A DNA stretch of 64,000 bases from Rhodopseudomonas palustris HaA2 (GTDB lineage Bacteria; Pseudomonadota; Alphaproteobacteria; Rhizobiales; Xanthobacteraceae). Shown here in pieces: positions 45,793-54,182 of this stretch (positions within the stretch are counted from its first letter, which is position 1; every line of letters starts with the position of its first letter). A program made the translations under genes and the position numbers. The DNA lies in NCBI RefSeq assembly GCF_000013365.1, contig NC_007778.1, positions 1,364,001-1,428,000 on the forward strand, given 5' to 3'. The notes under the pieces were generated by a model. That model did not search any database. It was not told the origin of the DNA and saw only the letters and a list, made by a program, of their open reading frames with translations.

Positions 45793-45806
45793 TTGACTTA
45801 GCGCAA
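45793..45806. promoter_or_regulatory. Weak FixK/FNR-like box before iorA
   Basis: TTGA-N6-GCAA, seven of eight conserved positions, 87 bases before the iorA start. A possible -10 (TAATCT, 45850-45855) would place it near -61. One mismatch makes it uncertain on its own, but low-oxygen control would suit the oxygen-sensitive enzymes downstream. Confidence 0.35.
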
Positions 45807-45892
45807 ATACGAAGGAAGGTAAATTTGGGAAAGAGAGCCTCTTTAAAGCTAATCTAATCGCCGCAGCGGCGTGCGCTTGGGGGGAGCTCTTC

Positions 45893-47716
45893 ATGCATAC
45901 ACCTTGGCAGGCCGCGGCGGCGCAGAAGAATTCCGCGAGGGAGCTGCGCCCGCTGACCGGCAACGAGGCGATCGCGCGCGCCGCCTGGGAGGCGGGCGTC
46001 CGGGTCGCCGCCGCCTATCCCGGCACGCCGAGCACCGAAATTCTCGAAAGTCTCGCGACCTATCCTGCCGAGGATTTGCACGCCCAGTGGTCGACCAACG
46101 AGAAGGTCGCGCTCGACGTCGCGCTCGGCGCGTCGTTCGCGGGCAGCCGCGCGCTGTGCGCGATGAAGCATGTCGGTCTCAACGTCGCCGCCGATGCGTT
46201 CATGACGTCGACCTATATCGGCGTCAACGGCGGGCTGGTGCTGGTCGTCTGCGACGATCCCGGCATTCATTCGTCGCAGAACGAGCAGGACAGCCGGATC
46301 TATGGTCAGCTCGCCAGCGTTCCGGTCCTGGAGCCGAGCGATGCGCAGGAGGCCTACGACCTCACCAGATTGGCGTTCGACCTCTCCGAGGAATTCGACA
46401 CGCCGGTGATCGTCCGCAGCACCACCCGGTTGTCGCATACCCGCAGCACGGTCACGGTCGGCGCGCGCGCCGACATCGCCTCGCGCGGCTTCGTCGAGAG
46501 GCCGTCGAAGAACGTGATGATCCCGGCCCACGCCCGCGCCCGCCACCTCGTGGTGCTGGAGCGCGAGGCGAAGCTGAAGGACTATTTCGCGGCCTCGGCG
46601 ATCACCCGATGGGAGACCGGCGACAGCAGCTTCGGTATCGTCACCGCCGGCACCTGCTATCCCTATGTCCGCGAGGTGCTGCCCAACGCCACCGTGCTGA
46701 AGCTCGGCGCGTCGTGGCCGCTGCCGGAACAATTGCTGCGCGATTTCTGCGCCTCGGTCGACCGCGTCTTCGTGGTCGAGGAGCTGGAGCCGATCATCGA
46801 AAAAGAGATCGCGGCACTCGGTATCAAGGTCGAGGGCAAGCGCTTCTTCCCGCGCGCCGGCGAGTTCTCGCCGGAAGTAGTGCGGGGCGGGCTGGTGCAG
46901 GCCGGCATCCTGCCGGCGCCGCCGTCGCTGAATGCCTGGGTGCCGGAGCCGGTGGTGCGGCCGCCGGTGCTGTGCGCCGGCTGTCCGCACACATCGAGCT
47001 TCATGGCGGTGCGCGCCTCCGGCGCCCGCGTCGCCGGTGACATCGGCTGCTACACGCTGGCGGTGCTCGATCCCTTGCGCGGCATCGACACCTGCGTGTC
47101 GATGGGCTCGTCGATCGGCAACGCCGTCGGCATGGCCAAGGCCGGCGAGACCAAGCCGGTCGTCGCCACCATCGGCGACTCGACCTTCCTGCATGCCGGC
47201 ATCCCGGCGCTGATCGACGCGGTCTACAACCAGGCCAATATTGCGGTCATGCTGCTCGACAACCACATCACGGCGATGACCGGCGGCCAGGAGCATCCCG
47301 GCACGGGCAAGACGCTGCGCGGCGACCCAGCGCCGCAGATCAACTACGAGGCGCTGATCCGCGCCTGCGGCGTGCAGTGGGTGAAGACGGTCGACAGCTA
47401 CGATCTCGCCGCCACCCATCAGGCGCTGCGCGAGGCCATCAATTTTCGCGGCGTCGCGGTGCTGATTTCGAACCGGCCCTGCGTGCTCGATCCGATCAAG
47501 ATCAAGGGGCCGCCGCTCGAAGTCGTGACCAGCCAGTGCACCGCCTGCCAGTCCTGCATGAATCTCGGCTGCCCGGCGCTGACCTGGAGCGACGAATGGT
47601 TCGAGGGCCGCCACCGGGTCAAGATCGATCCGGCGCTGTGCATCGGCTGCACGCTGTGCGCCCAGGTCTGCACCATCGACTGCATCAAGATCGCAACGCC
47701 TCCGGTGACGCCATGA
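45893..47716 (+). CDS. iorA: Indolepyruvate ferredoxin oxidoreductase alpha subunit
   Basis: 607 residues, with GGGGGAG before the ATG. This is a complete IorA: N-terminal pyrimidine-type domain (LTGNEAIARAAWEAGVRVAAAYPGTPSTE), the thiamine-diphosphate domain (PVLCAGCPHTSS; GDSTFLHAGIPAL ... LLDN) and a C-terminal ferredoxin domain with CTACQSCMNLGCP and CIGCTLCAQVC. With IorB it decarboxylates aromatic 2-oxoacids (from Trp, Phe, Tyr) to aryl-acetyl-CoA, reducing ferredoxin. It is first in a five-gene run with ATGA overlaps. Confidence 0.93.
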   Translation: MHTPWQAAAAQKNSARELRPLTGNEAIARAAWEAGVRVAAAYPGTPSTEILESLATYPAEDLHAQWSTNEKVALDVALGASFAGSRALCAMKHVGLNVAADAFMTSTYIGVNGGLVLVVCDDPGIHSSQNEQDSRIYGQLASVPVLEPSDAQEAYDLTRLAFDLSEEFDTPVIVRSTTRLSHTRSTVTVGARADIASRGFVERPSKNVMIPAHARARHLVVLEREAKLKDYFAASAITRWETGDSSFGIVTAGTCYPYVREVLPNATVLKLGASWPLPEQLLRDFCASVDRVFVVEELEPIIEKEIAALGIKVEGKRFFPRAGEFSPEVVRGGLVQAGILPAPPSLNAWVPEPVVRPPVLCAGCPHTSSFMAVRASGARVAGDIGCYTLAVLDPLRGIDTCVSMGSSIGNAVGMAKAGETKPVVATIGDSTFLHAGIPALIDAVYNQANIAVMLLDNHITAMTGGQEHPGTGKTLRGDPAPQINYEALIRACGVQWVKTVDSYDLAATHQALREAINFRGVAVLISNRPCVLDPIKIKGPPLEVVTSQCTACQSCMNLGCPALTWSDEWFEGRHRVKIDPALCIGCTLCAQVCTIDCIKIATPPVTP

Positions 47717-48660
47717 ACGAGCAGAGCAAAGTCGCCGCCCTCAATGCGGACAGCGAGCCGGTCGCGTTCAACGCGGCGCTGGCCGAGCCGTTCAACGTGC
47801 TGATCGTCGGCGTCGGCGGGCAGGGCGTGATCATGGTGTCGAAGGTGCTGGCGGCGCTGGCGCAGGCGCACGGCTTCGAGGTCAAGCAGAGCGAAGTGCA
47901 CGGCATGGCCAAGCGCGGCGGCGCCGTGTTCAGCCACGTCCGCTTCGGCCAGCGGGTGTGGTCGCCGACAATTCCCAAGGGCGAGGCCGACGTGCTGATC
48001 GCGCTGGAATGGGCCGAGGGCCTGCGCTGGCTGCCGCATCTGAAGCGCGAGACCGGCGTGTTCATCTGCGACACCAAGCGCATCGTGCCGCCCTTCGCCT
48101 GCCTCAACCGCCGGCTCGGCGCGCCGCTGCGTTACTCCACCGAGACCGCCGAGCAGGTCTCCGCCTATGTTTCCGAGGCCTATGCGATCGACGCGACGCG
48201 GATGGCGGAAGAACTCGGCAACGACCGCGCCGCCAACGTCGTGCTGCTCGGCGCGCTGTCGACCGTGCTCGAATTCGCGCTGCCCGAGTGGGAGAAGACG
48301 GTCACCAGCTTCGTGCCGAAGAAGACCATCGCGGTGAACAGCGCCGCGTTCGAACTCGGCCGCAACTGGATCGCCGAGGCCAAGACCGCGCCTCCGGCGG
48401 ACGACGCCGCGGCGAGGCCTGCACCGGTGCACGCGCATTATGCGGCGCGGCTCGAGATCACCGACGCCTGGTGCAAGAGCTGCGAAATCTGCGTCAAGCT
48501 CTGCCCCGAGCGCTGTCTCACGCTGAACGCCGACCGCATCGTCGAAATGACCGCGCCGGAGAAATGCACCGGCTGCCGGCTGTGCGAATGGCTGTGCCCG
48601 GATTTTGCCATCCGCGTCCATCTCGACACCGATGCTGCCGTGATGGAGGCCGCGCGATGA
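47713..48660 (+). CDS. iorB: IorB-type gamma subunit fused to a two-cluster ferredoxin domain
   Basis: 315 residues from ATG 47713, overlapping iorA by ATGA. Residues 25-220 are the gamma/IorB fold (VLIVGVGGQGVIMVSKVL; EVHGMAKRGGAVFSHVRFG). After a Pro/Ala linker, residues ~245-300 carry two 4Fe-4S motifs, CKSCEICVKLCP and CTGCRLCEWLCP, like the separate delta (PorD/KorD) subunit of other enzymes. Typical IorB ends without such a domain. The next gene overlaps it by ATGA, so the ferredoxin part may also serve the second oxidoreductase, which lacks its own delta gene. Confidence 0.88.
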   Translation: MNEQSKVAALNADSEPVAFNAALAEPFNVLIVGVGGQGVIMVSKVLAALAQAHGFEVKQSEVHGMAKRGGAVFSHVRFGQRVWSPTIPKGEADVLIALEWAEGLRWLPHLKRETGVFICDTKRIVPPFACLNRRLGAPLRYSTETAEQVSAYVSEAYAIDATRMAEELGNDRAANVVLLGALSTVLEFALPEWEKTVTSFVPKKTIAVNSAAFELGRNWIAEAKTAPPADDAAARPAPVHAHYAARLEITDAWCKSCEICVKLCPERCLTLNADRIVEMTAPEKCTGCRLCEWLCPDFAIRVHLDTDAAVMEAAR

Positions 48661-49817
48661 ATGCGATCGACCGTTCGCACGCTAAGCCCGCCGCCAAGCT
48701 GCTGTCCGGCAACGCCGCCTGCGCGCAGGGCGCGATCGACGCAGGCTGCACCTTCTTCGCCGGCTATCCGATCACGCCGTCATCCGAAATCGCCGAGCGG
48801 CTGTCGACGCTGCTGCCGAAGGCCGGCGGCGTGTTTGTGCAGATGGAAGACGAGATCGCCGCGATGGCCGCGGTGATCGGCGCCTCGATGGGCGGCGTCA
48901 AGGCGCTGACCGCGACCTCGGGCCCCGGCTTCTCGCTGAAGCAGGAGAACATCGGCTACGCCGCCGGGGCGGAGATTCCCTGCGTCATCGTCAATGTAAT
49001 GCGCGGCGGTCCCTCGACCGGGATGCCGACGCGGCCGTCGCAGGCCGATATCTTTCAGACCCGCTACGGCAGCCACGGCGATTATCCGATCATCGTGCTG
49101 GCGCCGGCCTCGGCGCGCGAGATCTACGACGAGACCATCCGCGCCTTCGACCTCGCCGAGATCTGCCGCACCCCGGTCGTGCTGCTGTACGATCAGGTGA
49201 TCGCGCAGTCGTCCGAAACCGTATCGCTCGGCGGCCGTCCGCCGGTGCACGCCACGCGCAAATGGGCGAGCGGATCGCGCGAGGGCTACAAGCCCTATGC
49301 GGCCGGCGACGACCTGGTGCCGCCGATGCCGCGGCCCGGCGACGGCTATCGCACCCACACCACCGGCCTGACGCACAGCGAGACCGGCTTCCCGAGTCAG
49401 GACCCGGAAACGGTCACCCGCAATCTCGGCCGGCTGTATGCCAAGCTTGAGAAGCATCGCGACCTGATCGACAGCTTCGAGGCGGTGCGCTGCGAGGACG
49501 CGGACGTCGTGATCGTCGCGATCGGCATCAGCGCCCGTGCGGCGCGCCGCGCGGTCGATACCTGCCGCGCCGAGGGCAAGAAGGTCGGGCTGTTCCGCCC
49601 GATCACACTGTGGCCGTTCCCGGAGATCGCGCTGCGCGAAGCGACCAAGCACGCTCGCGCCGTTCTGGTGCCCGAGCTCAACATCGGCCAGCTCCGGCTG
49701 GAGATCGAGCGCCTTCTCCGCGATCGCCGCGTCGAGGGCCTGCATTTGATCAGCGGTGAGCCGATTACGCCGGCTGAGATCGCCGCCGCCGCCACCAAGC
49801 TCGCTTCGGAGGTCTGA
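48657..49817 (+). CDS. 2-oxoacid:ferredoxin oxidoreductase alpha subunit
   Basis: 386 residues from ATG 48657 (ATGA overlap). It resembles KorA/PorA: SGNAACAQGAIDAGCTFFAGYPITPSSE (split for reading, the YPITPSSE motif is diagnostic), then VQMEDEIAAMAAVIGASMGG and TSGPGFSLKQENIG. It pairs with the beta subunit 1 base downstream. The substrate could be 2-oxoglutarate, phenylglyoxylate or an arylpyruvate. Neighbouring IorAB and PaaK favour an aromatic 2-oxoacid, but sequence alone does not decide. Confidence 0.9.
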   Translation: MNAIDRSHAKPAAKLLSGNAACAQGAIDAGCTFFAGYPITPSSEIAERLSTLLPKAGGVFVQMEDEIAAMAAVIGASMGGVKALTATSGPGFSLKQENIGYAAGAEIPCVIVNVMRGGPSTGMPTRPSQADIFQTRYGSHGDYPIIVLAPASAREIYDETIRAFDLAEICRTPVVLLYDQVIAQSSETVSLGGRPPVHATRKWASGSREGYKPYAAGDDLVPPMPRPGDGYRTHTTGLTHSETGFPSQDPETVTRNLGRLYAKLEKHRDLIDSFEAVRCEDADVVIVAIGISARAARRAVDTCRAEGKKVGLFRPITLWPFPEIALREATKHARAVLVPELNIGQLRLEIERLLRDRRVEGLHLISGEPITPAEIAAAATKLASEV

Positions 49818-49818
49818 G

Positions 49819-50631
49819 ATGTTCCGCGATGCGCCGCATTTCGACGTCCGCGATTATCTCCGCCAGGAGATGATGCCGCATTTCCTGTGCCCCGGCTGCG
49901 GCCACGGCATGGCGTTGCGCGCGCTGCTCTGGGCGCTGCACGAACTCAAGGTCGACCGCGACAAGCTCGCCGTCGTCTCGGGCATCGGCTGCGCCGGGCG
50001 GCTGTCGGCCTATATCGACGCCAACACCTTCCACACCACCCACGGCCGGCCGCTGGCCTATGCGACCGGGCTGGCGCTGGCGCGGCCGGACCTGCAAGTC
50101 GTGGTGATCACCGGCGACGGCGATTGCCTGGCGATCGGCGGCAACCATCTGATCCACGCCTGCCGGCGCAATCTCAAGCTCACCTGCCTGATGCTCAACA
50201 ACGAGATCTACGGCATGACCGGCGGCCAGGTGTCGCCGACGACGTCGGAGACAAGGCTGACCACCACGACGCCGCACGGCAACGCCGAGCCGAATTTCGA
50301 CGCCTGCGCGCTGGCGACCGCCGCCGGCGCCGGCTTCGTCGGCCGCGAAATGACGCGCCACGTGCCGAAGCTGAAGGAACTGATCAAGGACGGGCTGCAG
50401 CATCCGGGCTTCGCCTTCATCGAAGTGCTGTCGGATTGCACCGAAGTCTACGGCCGCAAGAACGACATGGGCTCGTCGTCCGAAATGGTGCTGCGGCAGA
50501 AGAGCGAGATGCGCCCAAGCGCCTATCGCGACAGCGTCGACGAGCCGTTCCGCTCGACGGACCTGCCGACCGGCATTTTGGCTCGCAACACCCGCCCGGA
50601 GTACGGCGCAGCGCTGCGCGCCGCCAAGTAA
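49819..50631 (+). CDS. 2-oxoacid:ferredoxin oxidoreductase beta subunit (TPP)
   Basis: 270 residues from ATG 49819. It binds thiamine diphosphate: HFLCPGCGHGMALRAL and SGIGCAGRLSAY near the N-terminus, and GDGDCLAIGGNHLIHA ... LMLNN as the TPP motif. The length matches KorB. It lacks a C-terminal ferredoxin domain, so iron-sulfur electron transfer must come from another subunit. It lies one base after the alpha gene and 13 bases before the gamma gene. Confidence 0.92.
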   Translation: MFRDAPHFDVRDYLRQEMMPHFLCPGCGHGMALRALLWALHELKVDRDKLAVVSGIGCAGRLSAYIDANTFHTTHGRPLAYATGLALARPDLQVVVITGDGDCLAIGGNHLIHACRRNLKLTCLMLNNEIYGMTGGQVSPTTSETRLTTTTPHGNAEPNFDACALATAAGAGFVGREMTRHVPKLKELIKDGLQHPGFAFIEVLSDCTEVYGRKNDMGSSSEMVLRQKSEMRPSAYRDSVDEPFRSTDLPTGILARNTRPEYGAALRAAK

Positions 50632-50644
50632 CAGGAGCGAGACG

Positions 50645-51202
50645 ATGCCGAAATCCCGGATCGAACTGCGCTTCGGCGGCACCGGCGGGCAGGGGCTGGT
50701 GCTCAGCGCCAAGCTCTTGGCCGATGCGCTGGCGCTGGAAGGCCGCCATGTCGCGCAGTCGCAGACCTACGAGCCGACCTCGCGCGGCGGCTTCTGCAAC
50801 GCCGACCTCGTCGTCGCCAGCGGCGAGGTCGATTATCCGCTGCCGATCGCATTCGACCATCTGGTGCTGCTCGACAGCATCGCCGTCAAGCCGTCCTGGC
50901 CGCGGCTGAAGGCCGGTGCGCTGGTGATCGCCGACACCCGGCTGTGCCCGGATTTGCCCGACGGCGACGTCGTGCCGCATCGCTTGCCGCTCAGCCGCAC
51001 CGCGATCGAGCTCGGCAGCGAACGCGTCACCAACATCGTTGCGCTCGGCGCGCTGATCGAACTGACAGGGATCTGCAAGCCCAAATCCATCGAGCAGGTG
51101 GTGCGCGCGAGTTCGCCGCGCGGCTTCCTCGATCTCAACCTGGACGCGCTCGCCGCCGGCTACGCGCTGGCCAAAGCGCCCGTCGCCGCGGCTGCGTCGT
51201 GA
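50645..51202 (+). CDS. 2-oxoacid:ferredoxin oxidoreductase gamma subunit
   Basis: 185 residues. It shows the gamma-fold motifs ELRFGGTGGQGLVLSAKLL and QTYEPTSRGGFCNADLVV. It completes an alpha/beta/gamma enzyme with the two genes before it. No delta ferredoxin gene is present. A family C repeat (51231) separates it from paaK, so downstream transcription may be reduced. Confidence 0.9.
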   Translation: MPKSRIELRFGGTGGQGLVLSAKLLADALALEGRHVAQSQTYEPTSRGGFCNADLVVASGEVDYPLPIAFDHLVLLDSIAVKPSWPRLKAGALVIADTRLCPDLPDGDVVPHRLPLSRTAIELGSERVTNIVALGALIELTGICKPKSIEQVVRASSPRGFLDLNLDALAAGYALAKAPVAAAAS

Positions 51203-51230
51203 GATCGACTTCTCACCAAGCACTGCGGAA

Positions 51231-51373
51231 ACCTCTCCCCGCGCGCGGGGAGAGGTCGCCCTGCGTAGCGCAGCGAAGCCGGGCGGGTGAGGGGGCCTCT
51301 CGACAAGGCCGAGCCTCCGTGCCCGCGTCGCCCCTCACCCCAACCCTCTCCCCGCGAAGAGCGGGGCGAGGGA
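51231..51373. repeat. Interspersed palindromic repeat, family C (copy 4)
   Basis: CCTCTCCCCGCGCGCGGGGAGAGGT on the left and CTCTCCCCGCGAAGAGCGGGGCGAGG on the right, inside the presumed oxidoreductase-paaK operon. Confidence 0.85.
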
Positions 51374-51437
51374 GCTCGCCGTGCGCGGCGCGACCGCATC
51401 GTTCTGCATAGTCGGATACTGACAAAGGATTGTTTCG

Positions 51438-52772
51438 ATGAGCGCCCAGCCCGCATTGCGTGAACAGCCCGTCTATATGCACGATCGCGCCATCGAGATG
51501 ATGCCGCGGCCGCAGCTCGCGGCGCTGCAGTTCGAGCGGCTGCGCCGAATCGTCGAGCGGGCCTATCGCGACGTCCCGCATTATCGCCGGACGTTCGACG
51601 AAGCCGGCGTCAAGCCGGCCGATCTGCAGACGCTCGCGGACATCGCGAAGTTTCCGTTCACCAAGAAAAACGATCTGCGCGACAACTATCCGTTCGGCAT
51701 GTTCGCGGTGCCGCGCAATCAGCTACCGCGGATTCACGCCTCGTCGGGCACCACCGGCAAGCCGACCGTGGTCGGTTATACCAAGACCGATCTCGACAAC
51801 TGGGCCGCCCTGATGGCGCGGTCGATGGTCGGGGCGGGCGTGTCGCCCGACGACATCGTCCACAACGCCTATGGCTACGGCCTGTTCACTGGTGGGCTCG
51901 GCGCGCATTACGGCGCCGAGCGGCTGGGCTGCACCGTGGTGCCGATCTCCGGCGGCGGCACCGAGCGGCAGGTGACGCTGATGACCGATTTCGGCGCCAA
52001 CGTGCTGTGCTGCACGCCGTCCTACGCGCTCAACATCGCCGAAGTCGCCGAGCAGATGGGCGTGAACCTGCGCGCCGCGCCGCTGCGGATCGGCGTGTTC
52101 GGCGCCGAGCCGTGGTCGGATGCGATGCGCCGCGACCTTGAGGCGCGGCTCGGCATCAAGGCGATCGACGTCTACGGCCTGTCGGAGATCATGGGCCCCG
52201 GCGTCGCCTGCGAATGCGCCGTGGCGCAGAACGGTCTGCACGGCTGGGAAGATCACTTCCTGTTCGAGACCATCGATCCGGAAACCCTGCAGGTGCTGCC
52301 GATGGGGTCGGTCGGCGAATTGGTGATCACCACGCTGACCAAGGAAGCGCTGCCGATGATCCGGTATCGCACCCGCGACATCACCAGCCTGTCGACCGAA
52401 CCCTGCGCCTGCGGCCGCACCCATCTGCGGATCATGCGCGTCACCGGCCGTGACGACGACATGCTGATCATCCGCGGCGTCAACGTCTATCCGTCGCAGG
52501 TGGAGTCGGTGCTGGTCGGCTTCCCCGGCATCGCGCCGCACTACCAGATCGTGCTGACGCGGGAGAAGGCGCTCGACGCCATGACGGTCGAAGTCGAGAT
52601 CGCCCCCGACGCCCCGCGCGACGAGGCGGCGCTGGTGAAGAAGGCGGCCGAGGTCACCCACCACATCAAGTCGCTGATCGGCGTGACCTGCAAGGTCGTA
52701 GTGAAGTCGCCGGGCGACGTCCCGCGCTCGCAGGGCAAGGCGGTGCGGGTGAAGGATCAGCGGAATATTTGA
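51438..52772 (+). CDS. paaK: Phenylacetate-CoA ligase
   Basis: 444 residues, the usual length. Motifs: [16 protein letters not shown] (ATP binding), [17 protein letters not shown], and YRTRDITSL with [16 protein letters not shown] near the C-terminus. It activates phenylacetate or a hydroxy analogue to the CoA thioester, forming AMP. The usual paa epoxidase genes are absent nearby. Next to two ferredoxin-linked 2-oxoacid oxidoreductases it more probably re-activates free arylacetate from aromatic amino-acid breakdown, or belongs to anaerobic phenylacetate use. Confidence 0.93.
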   Translation: MSAQPALREQPVYMHDRAIEMMPRPQLAALQFERLRRIVERAYRDVPHYRRTFDEAGVKPADLQTLADIAKFPFTKKNDLRDNYPFGMFAVPRNQLPRIHASSGTTGKPTVVGYTKTDLDNWAALMARSMVGAGVSPDDIVHNAYGYGLFTGGLGAHYGAERLGCTVVPISGGGTERQVTLMTDFGANVLCCTPSYALNIAEVAEQMGVNLRAAPLRIGVFGAEPWSDAMRRDLEARLGIKAIDVYGLSEIMGPGVACECAVAQNGLHGWEDHFLFETIDPETLQVLPMGSVGELVITTLTKEALPMIRYRTRDITSLSTEPCACGRTHLRIMRVTGRDDDMLIIRGVNVYPSQVESVLVGFPGIAPHYQIVLTREKALDAMTVEVEIAPDAPRDEAALVKKAAEVTHHIKSLIGVTCKVVVKSPGDVPRSQGKAVRVKDQRNI

Positions 52773-52823
52773 CGGACGGCGACTTCGCTCGTTCCGTTCT
52801 CCCGAACTATCCGCACGCGATCC

Positions 52824-52941
52824 GTCATCCTGAGGTGCTCGCCCGAAGGGCGAGCCTCGAAGGATGGAGACCGGCGCGTGCGGCCATCCTTCGAGGCGCG
52901 TCGACCGCGCGACGCGCGGCCGACACGCACCTCAGGATGAC
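52824..52941. repeat. Interspersed palindromic repeat, family A (copy 4)
   Basis: GTCATCCTGAGGTGCTCGCC ... CACCTCAGGATGAC arms with inner CGAAGGATGG / CCATCCTTCG arms. It lies between the convergent paaK and acyl-CoA dehydrogenase genes. Confidence 0.85.
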
Positions 52942-52967
52942 GCTTCGACTCGTCGTTGACGAGCGGC

Positions 52968-54164
52968 CTACAACCCCAGCACCAGCTTGCTGATGATGTC
53001 GCGCTGGATCTCGGAGGTGCCGCCGAAGATGGTGTAGGCGCGGCCGTTGAGGTGTGTCGGCATCACGGCGAGTTCGTCCTCGGGAATCGCCGGCGGGGCG
53101 TTGAGCCGGTGCAGCGGGCGGGTCGGTTCGACATAGAGGCCGTCGGTGCCGATCACGTCGACGCCGAGGCGGCTCACCGCCTGGTAGATCTCGCTGGTGC
53201 GCAGCTTGAGGATCGACGACACCGCGCCGGGGTTCTGGCCGTTCTGCAGCGCGGAGAGCACCCGCAGCTCGGTCATTTCCAGCGCGTCGATATCGACCTC
53301 GGCCTCCGACATCCGGATCGCGATGTCCGGATCCTCGATCGCCCGTCCGGTCGCCTCCGACTCGGCGAACGCCGCCGTCCTGTGCAGCGCCTTGCGGAGC
53401 TTCGCCGAGGCGATGCCGGAACCGCGTTCGAATTCGAGTAGGTACTTGCCGTAGGTCCAGCCCTTGCCTTCCTCGCCGACCAGGTTCGATGCCGGAATCC
53501 GGACGTCGTCGAAGAACACCTGGTTGACCTCGTGATCGCCGCCGATCGTCAGGATCGGGCGGATGGTAATGCCGGGGCTCTTCATGTCGATCAGCACGAA
53601 GCTGATGCCGTCCTGCTGCCGCGGCTCGTCGCTGGTGCGCACCAGCGCGAACATCATGTTGGCGTTGTGGGCGTGGGTGGTCCAGATCTTGGTGCCGTTG
53701 ATGACGTACTCGTCGCCGTCGCGGACCGCGCGGGTCTTCAGCGACGACAGGTCCGAGCCCGAACCGGGCTCCGAATAGCCCTGACACCAATAATCCTCGC
53801 AGGACAGAATCCGCGGCAGGAAGTAGTTCTTCTGCTCCGGCGAGCCGAAGCCGATGATGACGGGGCCGACCATCTTGACGCCCATCGGCGTCGGCGACGG
53901 CACGCCCGCATGCGCGCATTCGGTCTCGAAAATCCAGCGCTGCGCCGGTGTCCAGCCGGTGCCGCCATATTCGACCGGCCAGCCGGGGGCGCCCCAGCCC
54001 TTCGCGTTGAGGGCGCGTTGCCACGGCACGCCGGTCTCCGGCTCGGAGAACACCGAGGCGTTGAGCGACTCCGCGCGCTTCATGTCGGGCGTGAGATTGG
54101 CCGCGATGAAATCGCGGACCTCCTGCTGAAAGGCGAGCTCGGAATCGCCGAAGGTCATGTCCAT
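52968..54164 (-). CDS. Acyl-CoA dehydrogenase
   Basis: 398 residues. FAD/substrate motifs include CQGYSEPGSGSDLSSLKT and INGTKIWTTHAHNANMM, and the C-terminal ITYP-like part FGGTSEIQRDIISKLVLG. It introduces a 2,3-double bond in an acyl-CoA, passing electrons to ETF. It is the last gene of an operon with a second dehydrogenase (18-base gap) and a crotonase. Two unlike ACAD genes in tandem recall the heteromeric pimeloyl-CoA or steroid-CoA dehydrogenases, so the two may form one enzyme. Confidence 0.93.
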   Translation of the reverse strand: MDMTFGDSELAFQQEVRDFIAANLTPDMKRAESLNASVFSEPETGVPWQRALNAKGWGAPGWPVEYGGTGWTPAQRWIFETECAHAGVPSPTPMGVKMVGPVIIGFGSPEQKNYFLPRILSCEDYWCQGYSEPGSGSDLSSLKTRAVRDGDEYVINGTKIWTTHAHNANMMFALVRTSDEPRQQDGISFVLIDMKSPGITIRPILTIGGDHEVNQVFFDDVRIPASNLVGEEGKGWTYGKYLLEFERGSGIASAKLRKALHRTAAFAESEATGRAIEDPDIAIRMSEAEVDIDALEMTELRVLSALQNGQNPGAVSSILKLRTSEIYQAVSRLGVDVIGTDGLYVEPTRPLHRLNAPPAIPEDELAVMPTHLNGRAYTIFGGTSEIQRDIISKLVLGL

Positions 54165-54182
54165 GTCGATGCCTCGCTTTGC

